Below are positions 1-13,400 of a DNA stretch of 64,000 nucleotides, piece by piece. Origin of the DNA: Undaria pinnatifida (taxonomy: Eukaryota > Sar > Phaeophyceae > Laminariales > Alariaceae); the NCBI GenBank assembly GCA_012845835.1, contig JABAKD010000011.1, positions 746,501-810,500 on the forward strand. Reading direction: 5' to 3'. How positions within the stretch are numbered: the stretch's first letter is position 1; every line of letters begins with the position of its first letter. Under the pieces are notes generated by a model. It saw nothing but the letters and a program-made list of their open reading frames with translations. It ran no database searches and was not told the origin of the DNA. Made by a program: the position numbers and the translations under genes.

Positions 1-47
1 CCGGGAGCCGTTATACCGAAGTTAATAATGCAGAACGCCTTCTTCCT

Positions 48-175
48 CACATAAGAAACCCAGCCTGGGATATCGTCAAGTTTCCTTTTCCCACATAAGA
101 AATCAAGCGTGGAATATTGTTATGTTTCCTTTTGTCAAATAAGAAACCCAGCCTGGGCTACCATTAGGTTTCTTG
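48..175. repeat. Short tandem repeat, about 55-bp unit, three copies
   Basis: Three imperfect units each carry a cataagaaacccagcctggg-like core followed by a gtttcctttt-like stretch. Nothing coding is visible here. Confidence 0.75.
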
Positions 176-1129
176 TTAGGTGTCATGCACTGTCACACCG
201 CGATGGGGAGGGGGGGCATCGTGCTGCGCCTGCATGTGCCAGTGGAATACAGTGACTCCCCTGCAGCGGCCAAAAAAACGACGGGTGCTATCTTGTCGAA
301 TCACCAGGAAGAACGTCCACGCGGTACAAAATTTCACCACGCTGCGCGCTTGCGGTACAGCTCCTTACCTTACAGGTCAGACACAACCTCTACGCCAGCA
401 GCTCGGGTTGCCCCGCGATCCGATGCTATACTAATTACATTTTTTTGACAGTTTCCCCGTCTGAACCTCTCCCTAGAGATGGTTAACTCCTTAGGGACTT
501 CGGAAAGGAAAACCGACGAGCGGAAATGACGACAATATCTGTCCGCGCGCCAAACCGAGACGCTGGGTTCGGGAATATCGTATGTAGCCCAGGCGTTGTA
601 CGTTTGTACGGCATGCGCGGAAAGTGGGATGGGTAGGGTTGGAGTTACGGCTTTACTGCACGCTCCCACTACTGCAATTGAGACAGTAACCCTAACTAAC
701 TCTTTGGGAACTAGAGAGGTAAAAAGTAATGACCATAGCATCGGCCACTGGCGTCGGGTGAAAGGTCATACAAGAGGTCATGCAAGGGCATTGTGTCTGG
801 TCGTCCAACTTGAACCAAGAGCTTTGGGGCCGTCATCGCTTTGACATCATTTTCAAGGGTAACCCCGCCAAGCTCTCGACCTTTCCCATGTACTGGACGC
901 CGGCGACAAGTTCCTCGCCGAAGCCAGCACCGCAGGACCACTGGTTGGTTGGGGAACGATAGATCTTGGTGTCCGAAGAGCAATGCAAGCCATTGTACGA
1001 TACGGGCGCAACCTGATCCTAATCGTGCTGCTGCGCCCTCACACTCCTCATACGAATAACCTCACACGAGCATTAATAGTCTGTTTGAGAAGACGGTATC
1101 GTTCCCTGGCCGCTTACCGTATATGACAG

Positions 1130-1310
1130 TGTATACCACAGCCCATCTTGTACTCCACACCCCCACGGTATACCACCCGGGTGGCCATTATTCTAAAATC
1201 CTAAACGACCACCGGAGTTAGCACCCGGGGTGCGGTGTATACCACACCCCCTGAAGTATTGCCTCATTATCATTATGACACCCCCAAGTTATCACCGCGG
1301 GTGAAAGCAT
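1130..1310. repeat. Dispersed CACCCC/GGGTG repeat, copy 1
   Basis: It contains the motifs ggtataccacccgggtgg and ggtgtataccacacccc arranged with partial inverted symmetry. Related sequence recurs at 2640-2810, 59495-59660 and 60375-60450. It may be the end of a mobile element, but no complete element was delimited. Confidence 0.55.
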
Positions 1311-2099
1311 GCCGATCAACAAAACGAATACCGGTACCGGAACAGCAGCAGCAGCACACCACGTGCGCGAGAGTACCACAGCTTACCGTATGTGGACCAG
1401 CAGCATGCAGGTGGAGGAGGCACAGAGCCGGAGTGCAAGCGTGGTCCATCTCAACGGGCAAAACATGTCTGCGGCTCAGACAACTGCTGCTGCGGTTCCA
1501 GGCTCGATCGCGTCATTTTTTGGCTCTTGTGCACAAACCACATCTGTGCCTAACCTTAAGACGATGACTCGGATGTTGAAGAAGTGGCCTAGGGTGGTGT
1601 GGGGCTTCCGGCGACTAATGTCGTTGTTGTGGACTGATGTTGTTGCTGCGAAGTACTTTATGTCTACGATGGGGTGCACTTGGTACCGGTAGTCCACGTA
1701 TGTAGCCTACTTTTGCAGCAGGCGTTGCGTGACCGGCTGCGGTTGAAAACAGCACGGTCCCATTCATGGATGTTCTGTTTTTTAACCGTTTGCAGCTTGT
1801 TGTTTTTCGCAAGTCTTCTCTACTTTGTGCTTTCCTTGTATTATGTTTGCTATCTCTACCGGTATCTTATTGCATGCCGCTTTCAAATTCTTGCCTGTTT
1901 TCCTATTTGTTCATGGCGCTCATCATGTGTTACGGTACGGTAGTGTACTCCGTGTCAGAAGGAGATGTTGGCTACCATCCCCGGCTTAGATCATATTGGA
2001 TTACCATCAGGGAGCTACGGGTGGCTAGCTACACAGGGGAAATGAAAAATCGCTTTCAGATCACATCGCGTGAAATACGGTGCCGGTACGGTACCCGTA

Positions 2100-2395
2100 C
2101 CGCTTTGAGGTCTGCTACGACACCCCCTTGTTATCACACCCCTTACTACCGGTATCACACGCCTTGGTACCGTATCTTCTTGGAGTGTGGCAGCGAAACT
2201 CCTTTGCAACCGGTGCTATCACACCTCATACTATTACACTCCTTGCTGCCTGCCTGGAGTGTGGCGGCGAAAACTTGCAACCAACCGCTGCTATCACACC
2301 CGTTATTATCACACCCCGTCTGCCTAGAATGTGGCAGCAAAAGTCATTTGAAACCACTGCTGTTATCACCCCCCATGTTACCATACCATAGGTCA
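2100..2395. repeat. Degenerate array of TATCACACCCC units
   Basis: Repeated units carry a tatcacacccc core separated by GTGTGGC(A/G)GC(A/G)AAA-type spacers (for example near 2185, 2260 and 2330). A similar CACCCC-rich stretch occurs at 60120-60320. No coding potential is visible. Confidence 0.55.
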
Positions 2396-2655
2396 GTTTC
2401 GTTAGTTCGAGCCCCCCCGAGTGCATACTCGTATAAATTCGTTAGGACTTTTTCTTGTGCACAAATTGACTTGCGGAAAGCGCGAGAGCGCGAGTTAGCA
2501 ACACTCGATGAAAAAAATCGACGAGCAGTGAGTGGGATTGCTGAACCCTATGTGCGATAAAAATTGAAGGCAAGAACCGGGGGGAAGAAGGGACGACCCC
2601 TGTAACCACGGCTTGTCCAGAAGCTGGAAAGTAGAAGGGTGAGGAAAAACCCCTG
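2395..2655 (+). mobile_element. tRNA-derived SINE, copy a
   Basis: The left part carries a pol III B-box-like sequence (gttagttcgagccc) followed by gagtgcatactcgtat. The body includes gcggaaagcgcgagagcgcg and gctgaaccctatg, and the tail includes accacggcttgtccagaag. The same order is found at 46697-46990 (+) and reversed at 9505-9780; tail-only copies lie at 47940-48045 and 57637-57780. The A box is not clear in this copy. Confidence 0.6.
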
Positions 2656-2810
2656 CGGTATACAACCTGGGGTGGTGAATAATCTAAACCCCCAAACGAC
2701 CACCCACTTTATCAACGGGGGTTCGGTGTATACCACACCCCCACGGTATACCACCCCGGGTGATGAAATTCCAAAACCCAAAATATTATCACCGGGGGTG
2801 TGGTAGACAC
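2640..2810. repeat. Dispersed CACCCC/GGGTG repeat, copy 2
   Basis: It shares ggtgtataccacaccccc and taccaccccgggtg with the copy at 1130-1310, and it abuts the SINE tail on its left. Confidence 0.55.
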
Positions 2811-3000
2811 TGTCATATACGGTAACTCTTGCTCATTTTTACAATTGGTCGCTATGCCGCAATGCTTTTACCTGGGTCCCAACAGCGGCGTACTCGTCGT
2901 TATGAAGGAACCAAAAGCAAACCACTGCTGCCGCTGCCGCCGTCGGGCGTTTTTTATAGATTGTCACACCAGCGCCGACGGTAGGGTAAGACAAACCAGC

Positions 3001-3002
3001 GG

Positions 3003-3036
<34 letters not shown>
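3001..3036. repeat. GCT/CTG trinucleotide microsatellite
   Basis: About twelve uninterrupted GCT units. No gene context is apparent. Confidence 0.8.
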
Positions 3037-3037
<1 letters not shown>

Positions 3038-4406
3038 CAGACCGTCTGCATGCCTGGCGCCTGGTATCCAGACAGGAGCTGCGAGCACTGCTATTACACC
3101 ATTACTGCTGTACTTCGCTGCTCTTGCTGCTCTTGCTGCTGCCTGCCTGGTGCGTGGTGCGGCATCCAGACTGGAGCAACTGTTAAGGCTGTACGTTTAG
3201 TGCCGCCGAGCGGACTGACAGCCGTTCGAAGCAGGAGTGCACAGGAAGCCATAGCGTGAGCATATACGATAGCAGAGCGAGCTTTGCGGGCACTGAACAC
3301 TGGACACAAACCCGAGCACTCACGGGCCAAATGGTCGGGAGCGTCCTTGCGAAGTTCCCTGCTCACGTACAAGCGCTGCCTCCTCCATACCTGGTAAACA
3401 CCATATAGTACACCAGATCAAACATGTGGGGAGATACGTCAAGCAAGGCTGTGAAGGAGAACACGCGTTGTCAAGGGTGTAGAGCCAAGTGTTCCATACT
3501 AAAACCTAGTAGATTGGCCTCAAGAAAAAAAATCGAGTATACTGCTGTATAGGGCTCAGTGTTCCACACAAAAAAACTTTTTAAAAAACAACTAATAATA
3601 GCAGCAATTAGGTAGTATTTTGGGGTCAGTCAAGGCAAATTAAGACAAATTGGCCCAAACTAAGGCAATCTTGCCGTCTCTTTTCAAGGCGTGCAAGAGC
3701 TTTCTCTTGTTGACATCCTTGAGCACAAGGAGCAAGAATGCAAAGATGTAAGTTTGAATAACCATAACGGAACAGCAGTTCAGTTGGCTGAGCACGCAAC
3801 GCGGCCCATGATTCGGAGAGAAGTTTTTACACTTTATTTGTCGTATCATATCATACAACCATACCACCCGATGCCGTAGTACGGCAGAATCGAGCGAATC
3901 GAGCACATATCACGTGGGTCAACAATCGTGCAATCATGGGATATCGGGAGACTTGAATAAGCAACCACGACACTAGGAAACGATGGTGCACAACGTGCTC
4001 GCCAGAGGCTAACAGGCTTTGACCTATTTGATTGATCCTGTTGATCTACACGTAGCAAAGGTTGCCTGCATATCTCCGTATACATCAGCAGCACAGCTGT
4101 CGAACGGAAGGGATTATCACCTCCAGATCTCGCCACTCCATAGAAATGCGAGGACCCTGAAGGCGTGGAAGCCTTCGTTGCCACCGTGCCTACCAGAAAC
4201 CAGGATTCCAACCGGCTTAGCCCTCTCCAAGACACGGATGTGCTGTTCTAAACCAGGCTGCGATGCTTGCGACTAGGCATGTCAAGGTGGTCCACGGATA
4301 TTTTTGGCATTATCACGGAGGGGTTGATCTGAATACAACCCCGGGGTAGCGGCGTGACACAGCGAACAGCAGCAGACAGCAAAACCACCCTAGATGCGGG
4401 AAGCGG

Positions 4407-7400
4407 ATGACTACCCTCTTCCTCCTCCTGGTACTGATAACCTCAATACAGAGCTTCGTGTTCCCTTTGTTGCCAGCATGCAACAGACAAGGCCCCTTAC
4501 AGCAGCAGCAGCAGCAGCAAAAGCAGCAGCAAAAGCAGAAGCGGCAGCATGTTGCTGCTTCTAACAATCTACATCACGCATCAGAGAGCAGGTTCAACTC
4601 GCTTCTCCTAACCTGCAGCCTCCCCAATCAAAATACCTACGACGATGCTCCCTTGCTGGCTCTCAACGAGAGCAGCAGCCGCATCGACGCCATGGCTCTC
4701 GCCGAGAGCAAGAAGCCTGTGGGTGCGTACCAGATCACAAGGCCGAGGTGGTACAACAAAGCGGAGGCAGCGGTAATCGTGCTCCTGGTGCAGCGCCTGA
4801 GACTTTTGGATGTTCGAGGGGTGGAGCACATGCTGGAAGCGACAGACGACTTCCGCAAAGAGGATCCGGTATGTACGAGGAAAATGCACGCGGTCGATGC
4901 CTGTTACATGTCACTTCGGCATTGCTCGCCGTCAATGTTGGGAATTCCTTCATGCAACATCCACACCACTATCTACCTGGTAAAGAGCCTACCTGGTATA
5001 GGATAAGAGTAACAGCAGTGCCCTGTGTAGAGCACGGCGGTATGATATGTAGCACGGCAGGAAAACCAGCAGACCTTCTGAAGCTGCCTGTTCGTGCGTT
5101 TGGTAAGTTGTTCTTCCAACTTCAAACAATGGCAGTTGTGGTTTGCTTTCGAGTTGTGTCAATCAAGCATATGCATCCCTTGGTCGAAGAAGGGGGGGGT
5201 CAAAGGAAACCTCGGGCCTGACCTTCACACAGCCCCGTTCCTACATCCGTACACACGCAAGTCAACTACCACTCCACAACGTGTTCGCCGGCCTCCAACT
5301 ACTATGGTGGGTGACTTGGTGTACGTACGTATGTGTATGTTCTTCCTTCTTCTCCCCCCCCCCCACCTCTGCCCTCTACGTCTCGCAACTCAATCTCGGA
5401 TACTTTCCAAGCGGTATATTTTCATTTTCGCCCCATTCAGTTATTTGCCCGGGCTTCTTCTTGCAACCCTCAACTCTATCTACCATCGCTCCGGACACCC
5501 ACTGCTGTGCGTCTCCTGCGTGACTACTCACATACCTGGTACCGTTTCTACGCCCCCGACGCCCACCGGCCCTCGCGTGTCAATACCTCAGCATTATCCG
5601 CGCCCCCAGCCGACAGGTATGCGGCACCCCCAATCCTAAGGGAATACAGCGCGTATTCTTCCGCCTGCAATCCCGCAACTGACACCACCTTGCCGCAGCG
5701 CCTTCATTGCTTGCACCCGAGTCCACAGACGAAGACCACCCGCCATTGCAACAACCAAACGCCACTAGCGAGGCCGACGGGAGAAGAAGCAAGTAGCACG
5801 ACAGCAACTCGATCATCAAATCGACGACACCCTCTCCCGCGTCTACGGGTCGCGGCAGACCTTCCTTCGCTCGAGTTGACATCGCGCCGTTGCGCAACTT
5901 GTCATCTTTGGACCCTCGAAACCGTACTTCAAATCGATCCGCCGTCGACCACGGCCCTCTTTCCAGCTGGCTTTCTCCTCGAAAAAAGGCTACATCCGCA
6001 CGCTTCAAACAATACAGTTCATGCGTACGCGTTTCGGCAAACGTTTCTCCCGCTCGCGCAAGAAACAAAAAATGCTTTCTCAATGCGAGCGAGAACAGTC
6101 GCCCTCTGTACCTCCATTTCTGTGCCAAGTGCTCGCCCCCGAGCAACCTGTACCACGATGCCGGCCTCTTCACTCTCGACTGTGACCCCGCTACAGCGTG
6201 CGACCGTGCGGAGCCTTTGAGAGCGTTGCGAAGTAAAGGGTGTACCAGGTATGGTATCCAGCTCAAAACCTCGCGACGATCGATGAAATAACTTGATATA
6301 GGTGGCGAGTGCCCCCTCGACCCGTTTGGGCTTGTAATTTCTTAGTTGCTGCTGCGTACGCCGCGTACTCTCAAGAGGGGTGACACAATCGCCAACGAGT
6401 TTTCACAAAAGTTCAAGAACACCGGTTCACATACCACGTCTAGGCGAATCTCTAACCACGAGGAGAAGTGCCCTTGGTAAGCGCGCTTAGTCGAGGGCGC
6501 AACGATGTTTTTCACGAATTCGAGACCAACACGGAGATATAAGAATCTTTGTAGTTTTTTGCCAACTCCCGATCCTGCAACGGATGTGGGGGCGCGCGCG
6601 AACGAGGTTAGCGTGGATCGCGGATTTTTCCCACCTAGAAAATTCGTCTGCGACATCATTCAACAGTCCGGGTACGTGCATGGCACCGAAGTTCCATCTA
6701 CTTGGCATTTCGAGGACTCCTAGAAAGCGCATCAACGCTCCGGACGGCGGCTCTTTCCCGCCCACACACCGTCGCACCCAGTGCACTGCGTCGCCTGCCC
6801 GCAACAGCACACAATCACTCGCCTGTGTGGGGAGATCTTGTGGGGAGATTTTGACACAGCACGACCAACACCCATGGCTGAAATATCCAAACCCAATCAC
6901 TCTAAAATGTCAAAAGAGATACCATTGGCACCGGTCACAGCCAGGCTCGAGCCGCGCGATCGCGCCTGTTCGTCCTCCGTAAGGTTATACCTCCAGTACA
7001 CGCTGGTTCCCAAGCAATCACCCCCGATACAACACGCTTGGAGGCGTCTAAAAAACATCGGATGCCTCGCGGGTCGAGAGACCAAATCATACACGGGCGC
7101 CGACAAGCACACCCCAATGGCTTCGAAACCCGCGTTCGCAAACCATCGCCAAAATTCGAGGTCCCCATGAAATTCCAGACCCAAAACAACGCGCCGCTCG
7201 TTCCCTATCGGCGGCACTCTCGACCCCGCGGCCGACTGCGGCGTCTTAACGTTCGCAAGCACTCGCTTCACGAAAAACTCCACCGGCCGCACAGCCAACG
7301 AAACATTCAACATAGATCTCGTCAGCTCGGAAACTTTGCTTGGCTATATGTCCATGTCTGCGACTGCGACTGCAACCATCGGACGCGTTCTACGGTAGAG

Positions 7401-10400
7401 GTACACCAACCATTGTTGTTTTTTTCTGCGGTTCCATAATTTGGGAGCTTAAGATCTCTCTCTCCCAAAAATTGATTTGGGAGAAAATATAAGTGCTACC
7501 ACCCATGGCCTAGGTTACAGAACGAGAATCAGGCAAAAAAAAATGGCCTATTTCCGACGGTAGTATTAGTAGGCTAAGGAGCCCCGTCATTCAGAAACCA
7601 TTTTCGCCAAAAAAAAGATATGCCTTCATACCTCTATCGTAGCACGTGCCATTGTGCAATCAATCGACGCAGTCTGCAAGTGTTTAGGGGTGGCATCGTC
7701 GCTGGCAACTCGTCTGTGTCTATGATCCATCTCAACACTTCCAACCACGAATCCCAACTATTAGTAGTAAACTTCGACAATGATGGATCGTCGGGACCCC
7801 GCTCTCCCGACGATCAAAAGTGGTCGCAAAGCGAGAGATTGCAACGCGCGCGTACATCTCCCACCATCCCAAGACCGTTGGACCTCAACGAGAATGCCAT
7901 CATCCACCTAATACCGCGCGAAAAAACACTGCCAGTTCCACCCCGCACACTCTGAACATGCGCACAGTCACGAGGCACGGCAGCAGCCCTGCTCCCCCAG
8001 CGGTGTCACGACTGTAGACGATGCTCAACACAATTTTTCCAAAACAAATTGTAAGTATTTGTTAGAGTGGTTTTCGTACCGTCGCTGTGGGAAAAAAATA
8101 TACGAAAATATGTTTTCAAGCTTTTTTTTGTCAAGCGGCGCCATTTGTCGTTTTTCGTTAAGCCTTGGTCGACGTTGTCCAACAACCCCGGCTGACCTTC
8201 GACCTCGAGAAAGAGACCGCTCACGACCAGCCCTCTTCGTTCCGGACAAGGCCACATAAGTGTCGGTGACAGCGTTGAAGAGTTAAGGTTGATCCATGCT
8301 CTAGGGCGCGAGAGGTTGCCCGCGTTGCCTTGTGGTCTTCCGTCAAATGTGCTCAAAATTATATTTTTGCCTGTTGGGGGGCGATGGGAGGGTTCATGTC
8401 TCCTGTGTTCTGCACACCAGCCGCCAAATGTACGTGTAACAAACGCCCGGTCGACGCCCGCCGCACATCACCGTCCGTAGTGATTCTCACTGTACACACT
8501 TCAAGGGCGGGTCGTAGCCCCTAACGAGCTCGCCACGTTGATATTTTCACGACGCTGTGGTTGATTTCGAGTAGCGAAGAGTGTGGAACACACGAAATCT
8601 CGCGGCTTTAAATCCAAGATTGTGCTTGAGAATTTCTTTAGCAGATGTTGCCCAAGATTGCCACGAGAGGATTACATTTTTTTCTGGATAATGGGCAAGT
8701 TCCAAAAAGCGTTGTGAAAAAACTGGGCCCATGGGCAGTCGTACAGGAATGGTTTGGCTGGTATCTTCGAAATTGTTTTTTTTTTGCGCAACATCTCCTC
8801 GCCATTAGCAATGGTCTTGCAGCATACCTGGTATTATTGCTAGTATCCTCCCTTACAAAGTGCCAGTCCCGTTCCTTACAGGGTACCAATACTCTTGGTT
8901 ACAGAGTACTATTAATAGCAACCTTCACGTACAGAGTATCAGTATCCTTCGTTACAGCGTACCAATTTCCTTCCTTGCCCCTGCAGAATGGCAGTGTCCT
9001 TCCATACAGAGTACGAGTACCCTTCTCTACAGACTACCGTTGCTTTACGAACTCGTGCAAACCCTGAGTATTTTGAAACGACAGTACGTGAGTAGCATCA
9101 TGCACCCGAATGGTACATTTTTGTGTCTTATGTGTTCCTCGCAATAATAAAGTAGTAGACGTCAACTGCCGACAAACGATGAAACGTCTACCGGGTATCA
9201 TGTTGTACGTACATGTCGATAGGACAACTCTGAGTAGTCTCTGAAGTATGTGCAACCGTGGTCGCGTTTGTCCTCCCTTGGAATCGTCGCAGGAAGACGT
9301 CTGGCTGAGGGCGGTTTTCCTGATGAAGATAGCACCGGGTGCCAACTTCCGCACAGTCATTCAACGACATCCAAGGGTGAGAAAAAGTAGAGAAACATGT
9401 ACACGTACTGATAATATTTGTATTAGTAAAGTAATTCCTGCGATATTTTTTTCTTCTTTTCTTTTTCTCGTCATCGCTTTTACTCTCCAGCTCAACTCGT
9501 ATGAGGTTCTACCCTCAGCGACCTTCTGGACAAGCCGTGGTCACAGGTTTCTTCCCTTCTCCCCCCCGGTACTTGCCTGCATTTTTAGCGCGCATAGGGT
9601 TCGACATTCCCATTTTTCAATTGGTTGTGGTCGTCGAGTTGCGTCGAATTTCACCAACTCACGCTTTCGCGCTTTCCGCCTGTAGATTTGTGATAAATAT
9701 TCCGTTGTGAGATTGGAACCTACGACTTCGACCTCAATAGTCACGCGGCTTACCATTGGATCATCGGGGACGCAATCTGTAACTGCCTGTCACTTGTGCA
9801 ACACCACCTATTGATTTTTCTCTCTTCGTTCTTGTCCACAAGATGACCCCCCCCCGCCCCCTTACCCGTTTCCCGCCAATTTGCCTTGTGCGACACCACT
9901 TTATTTTAGACTCTGTTGGTTCCCGTGCACAAGATGAAGCGGGTGTGTAAAATAATCAGCGATGCCTACCCGGACGCGAACATGGCCAGGGTGGTGGAAC
10001 GCATCCCTTCGGTCTTCTCCAGGAACGCCACAAAGTGAGGGCGACACCTCATTGCACACCGGGTGTACAAATCCAACAGTGCACACCCCCACCCTGTTCC
10101 CGTTAGGCAAACCTGTTACCACGCTGCCTTGAGCCGGCCAAGCTGGCACTAGGGTATAAATAGCCGCCGATAGGGTACACCTAGCACCCTGATCCCGCTC
10201 TGGCCAAATCCATCAGAATCGTTTCAAATTTTTATTTTAGCAATTAAGAGGAGGTAAATCTATTCCTCAAGATGGAGATGTGGAGACACACCGAGGTGGG
10301 TAATATGCGTAACCGCACGCTCGAGGGTCAGCAACAAGGGAATATCTCAGAGTGCTCTCGAAGAGCCAGGATGGCCTTGAAGGATTGTAGTGATAACGAG

Positions 10401-13400
10401 GCGGTACGATCTAGGGGATAGGGGCCTGGCATTCACATCACCCCCCGCCCCTTTTTCAGACGTGCAAAAGTACGCGTCTTACAAGAGGTGTCGAACAAAG
10501 TGAGTGGTCACGTGTGATGTCCGACTTGGACGTGGACAACTTAGACGCAGACAGCATCGAACTGGACACTGGGATGCTGCTGCTGAACCATGATTCTTAC
10601 AAGAATCACTACGTGAGCGTTTACTCTCAAGGCGCCTCTTAGATCCGTGTGCCGCTCGCACCTGAGCTATCGAGAGAAAGCGCGGCGCCCACAGGCTTCC
10701 TCGTACGGATACATTCCTTCATCCCGTACTTGAGGGCCTGCACCACGGGCTTCTCCCGGTGCAGCGTAGCGTGCTGAGCCGTTTTCATAAGCTCCTTCGG
10801 TTTTCGGTGGGCCTCGAGCACCTCCGTTGCCACGATGATGACTTCGAGGTACTTGGCACTTGGAAAATCAACGCAATTTGTTTCTGGTCTCAATGCATCG
10901 ACTTTCCGAATGCAAAATACCTCGAAGTCGCCATCGTGGCGGCGAAGGTGCTCGAGGCGCACGGCAACATTCAGGAGTTTCTGGAAACGGCTCAGCACCC
11001 TACGCTGCACCGGGAGAAGCCCGTGGTGCGCGCCCTCGAGTACGGGATGAGGGAATGTATCCGTATGAGGAAGCCTGTGAGCGCCGCGCCTTTTCTCAAT
11101 AGCTCAGGTGCGAGCGGCACACGGGCCTAAGAGTCGGCTTGAGCGTAAAAGCTCACGTAGCGGTTCCCGTAAGAATTCATGGTTCAGCAGCAGCATCCCA
11201 GTTGTCCAGTAATGCAGTGTGTGTGAGTAATCGGACCCTGGACGACTTGACGAAGGCCCTCCTCATGACGTGAGACGTGGTGACCTCCCTCCTGACGTGA
11301 GGACTGTCGGAGTCCCTACAACCATCCCCGGGACCAGAGGGGCTTGGGGGGTTCGTCTCCTCTGCCATCACGGCATGCGGGACGATCGTGCGGGGGTGTT
11401 AAAAAATGAAAACTCCCCGCTCTAAAGTGTCAGCTGCGTTGCTCCAGTAGAGACTGCCAGCCGAGACGCCAGTTGCGGGACGGTAGTCGTCCCGCAGCAG
11501 GTAAACCTCTTCCGTAAGGTGGAGGTGTGGAGATACACCAAGGTGGGTTGTACGCGTAACCGCACACGCTCGACGGTCAGCAACGAAGGAACACCTCAGG
11601 GTGCCCTCAAGGAGCCAAGATGCCAGGATGGCCTTGAAGAATTATAGTGATAACGAGGCGGTACGATCTTGGCGATAGGGCCTGGTGTCCACAAGAGAAA
11701 TGGTTATACTATATTTGTACCAACAAATTTTGAGGAGATGATAGGACAATGCTCCGGAATAACGACTGACGTGTTGTATACTACGGCTGGTATGTTGGTG
11801 TGCTTCTTTTTTCTCAGGCTGGAGCGAAACGTGGAAGGGCTTTTGAAGTATGTCCCAGAGGTTGATTCCGCCATATTTCAGGTGCGTACGTGTACGTGGG
11901 TCCCAATTCACCATACTGTTGGCCGCTGCGCATGTGCATTCGTGATTTCGGGAGGTGCTTTGCGTGCGCACCGCACCTACTCATACACTAGGATTTTTGT
12001 TGAATTTTTTAACACGACGTTTTGAGAACACATTACGTGAAGCTGAACGTAAAATGTTTTTTCGTCTGCTATATCCCCTTTGCAATATCAGAGACACGTT
12101 TAGGAACGAACTACTTGGAATTAGAGTACGATGGTTTTGTAGTTTCACGCCTTTCACCATTGCATCCATGTTTTGTAAAGATGTGAGCCGGCACGACTTG
12201 AGTCACCAACTAGTTAGTAGTCGGATATGTATTTTATAAGTCGCTTTCCAGACGTGCCGACTGTCCGACTTTTTGGGTTTACATACTCGTAGGAAGGATT
12301 GCTAATGCTGGGCGCGTTTTGTCTCTTCTTGGCAAGGCCACTTCTGCCGGGGAAGGGCTGATTTGGCTCGCTTCATTCTTCTGATTTCAGTCGGCAAGTC
12401 GGCCAAACATAATCTGGTTTCGACACCCAACTTCCCGAGCAAGTCACTTAGTTGGCTGACGGCACCAACCGATTGTTTTGTAGTCGTCACATCCTGCCGA
12501 CTTGCAGCTCTACGGTTTTGGGAACAACGGCGTCGGGGACAAAGTTTTTTTATGTAAAGTATTACTGCCTGCTGTTGATTAGCCCTCTTGGGACCCATGT
12601 CCACTGTTATCAATATTGTTGGTATTTGTTAATACTATTGCTAGTAGCGATAAAACAAGTTATTAACGCGTTCTCATCATTGTGTGAGCATGCAGCATAG
12701 CTCACGGCAGCACAAGCTATGCGCGTGTCGTACAGGCACACAGTGGAGCAGTTGGGCTGGAAAATCGCGGTCACCTAATCTAGCAGCTGTCCCGGGTTGA
12801 TTCGTACGAAAGATGCTGTAATCGTCAGATTTGTTCGTCGATTTTTCCCTCCCAAGCCCTAGCCGAAAGAGTTAACGGTCATGACTGTCATAACTGTCCT
12901 TGCCACCCGCCTACGAGTACTGCTATGATACGTTGCCGCACGCCTGGGGTGAGGCTTGCACACGGTTACGGAGACCTGAGAACCTTCATCTCAGACAATA
13001 ATTTTCGATTGAACAAGCATGCTTTCCTCGCTTAGCCAAAATGGTTGATGGAAAGTCCACCCTTTTTCTTTTGTTCTTCATCCCATTTTTTGTCTTCGTT
13101 CGCACTACTCTCGCGCTCCCTCCCAGTAGTAACTCAGATCCGGGGTCGCATAGTGGGTCCTTCTCCCCCCTCCCCACTACGGTACATGCCTTCATTATTT
13201 ATATCGCGAGAAGAATTATTCGTTTTCTTCCATCGTCGACTCGCGTCGAATTGTGCCTACCCGCGCTGCTAGGCGCTCTCAGCAGTTGACCTTTTTCTTG
13301 TTTTTTTTTTACAGATGAATTCAAAATCTCACCGCGGAGGGAATCGAACTCAAGGATCAACGCTAGTAGTATTCGAGGGTGACCACTAGACCACCGGGGC

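Larger units (their letters stand above)
1..4406. other. Gene-free 5' flank of the mTERF-repeat gene
   Basis: No conserved protein was recognised on either strand. The stretch holds short tandem repeats, two patches of a CACCCC-rich family (1130-1310 and 2640-2810), a degenerate TATCACACCCC array, one SINE and a CTG-type microsatellite. The promoter of the gene starting at 4407 should lie at its right end, but no TATA box or other core element could be named with confidence. Confidence 0.6.

Noticed and set aside
1766..2560. A 264-residue open frame on the plus strand
   Set aside because: It runs through the TATCACACCCC array and a SINE and has no protein-family features.
9690..9775. tRNA gene on the minus strand
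   Set aside because: It is tRNA-like only at the internal promoter boxes; the cloverleaf does not close and the downstream sequence is a dispersed repeat.
10639..11130. Two overlapping homologous genes on opposite strands
   Set aside because: The near-identical peptides on both strands are the two arms of one palindrome, not separate genes.
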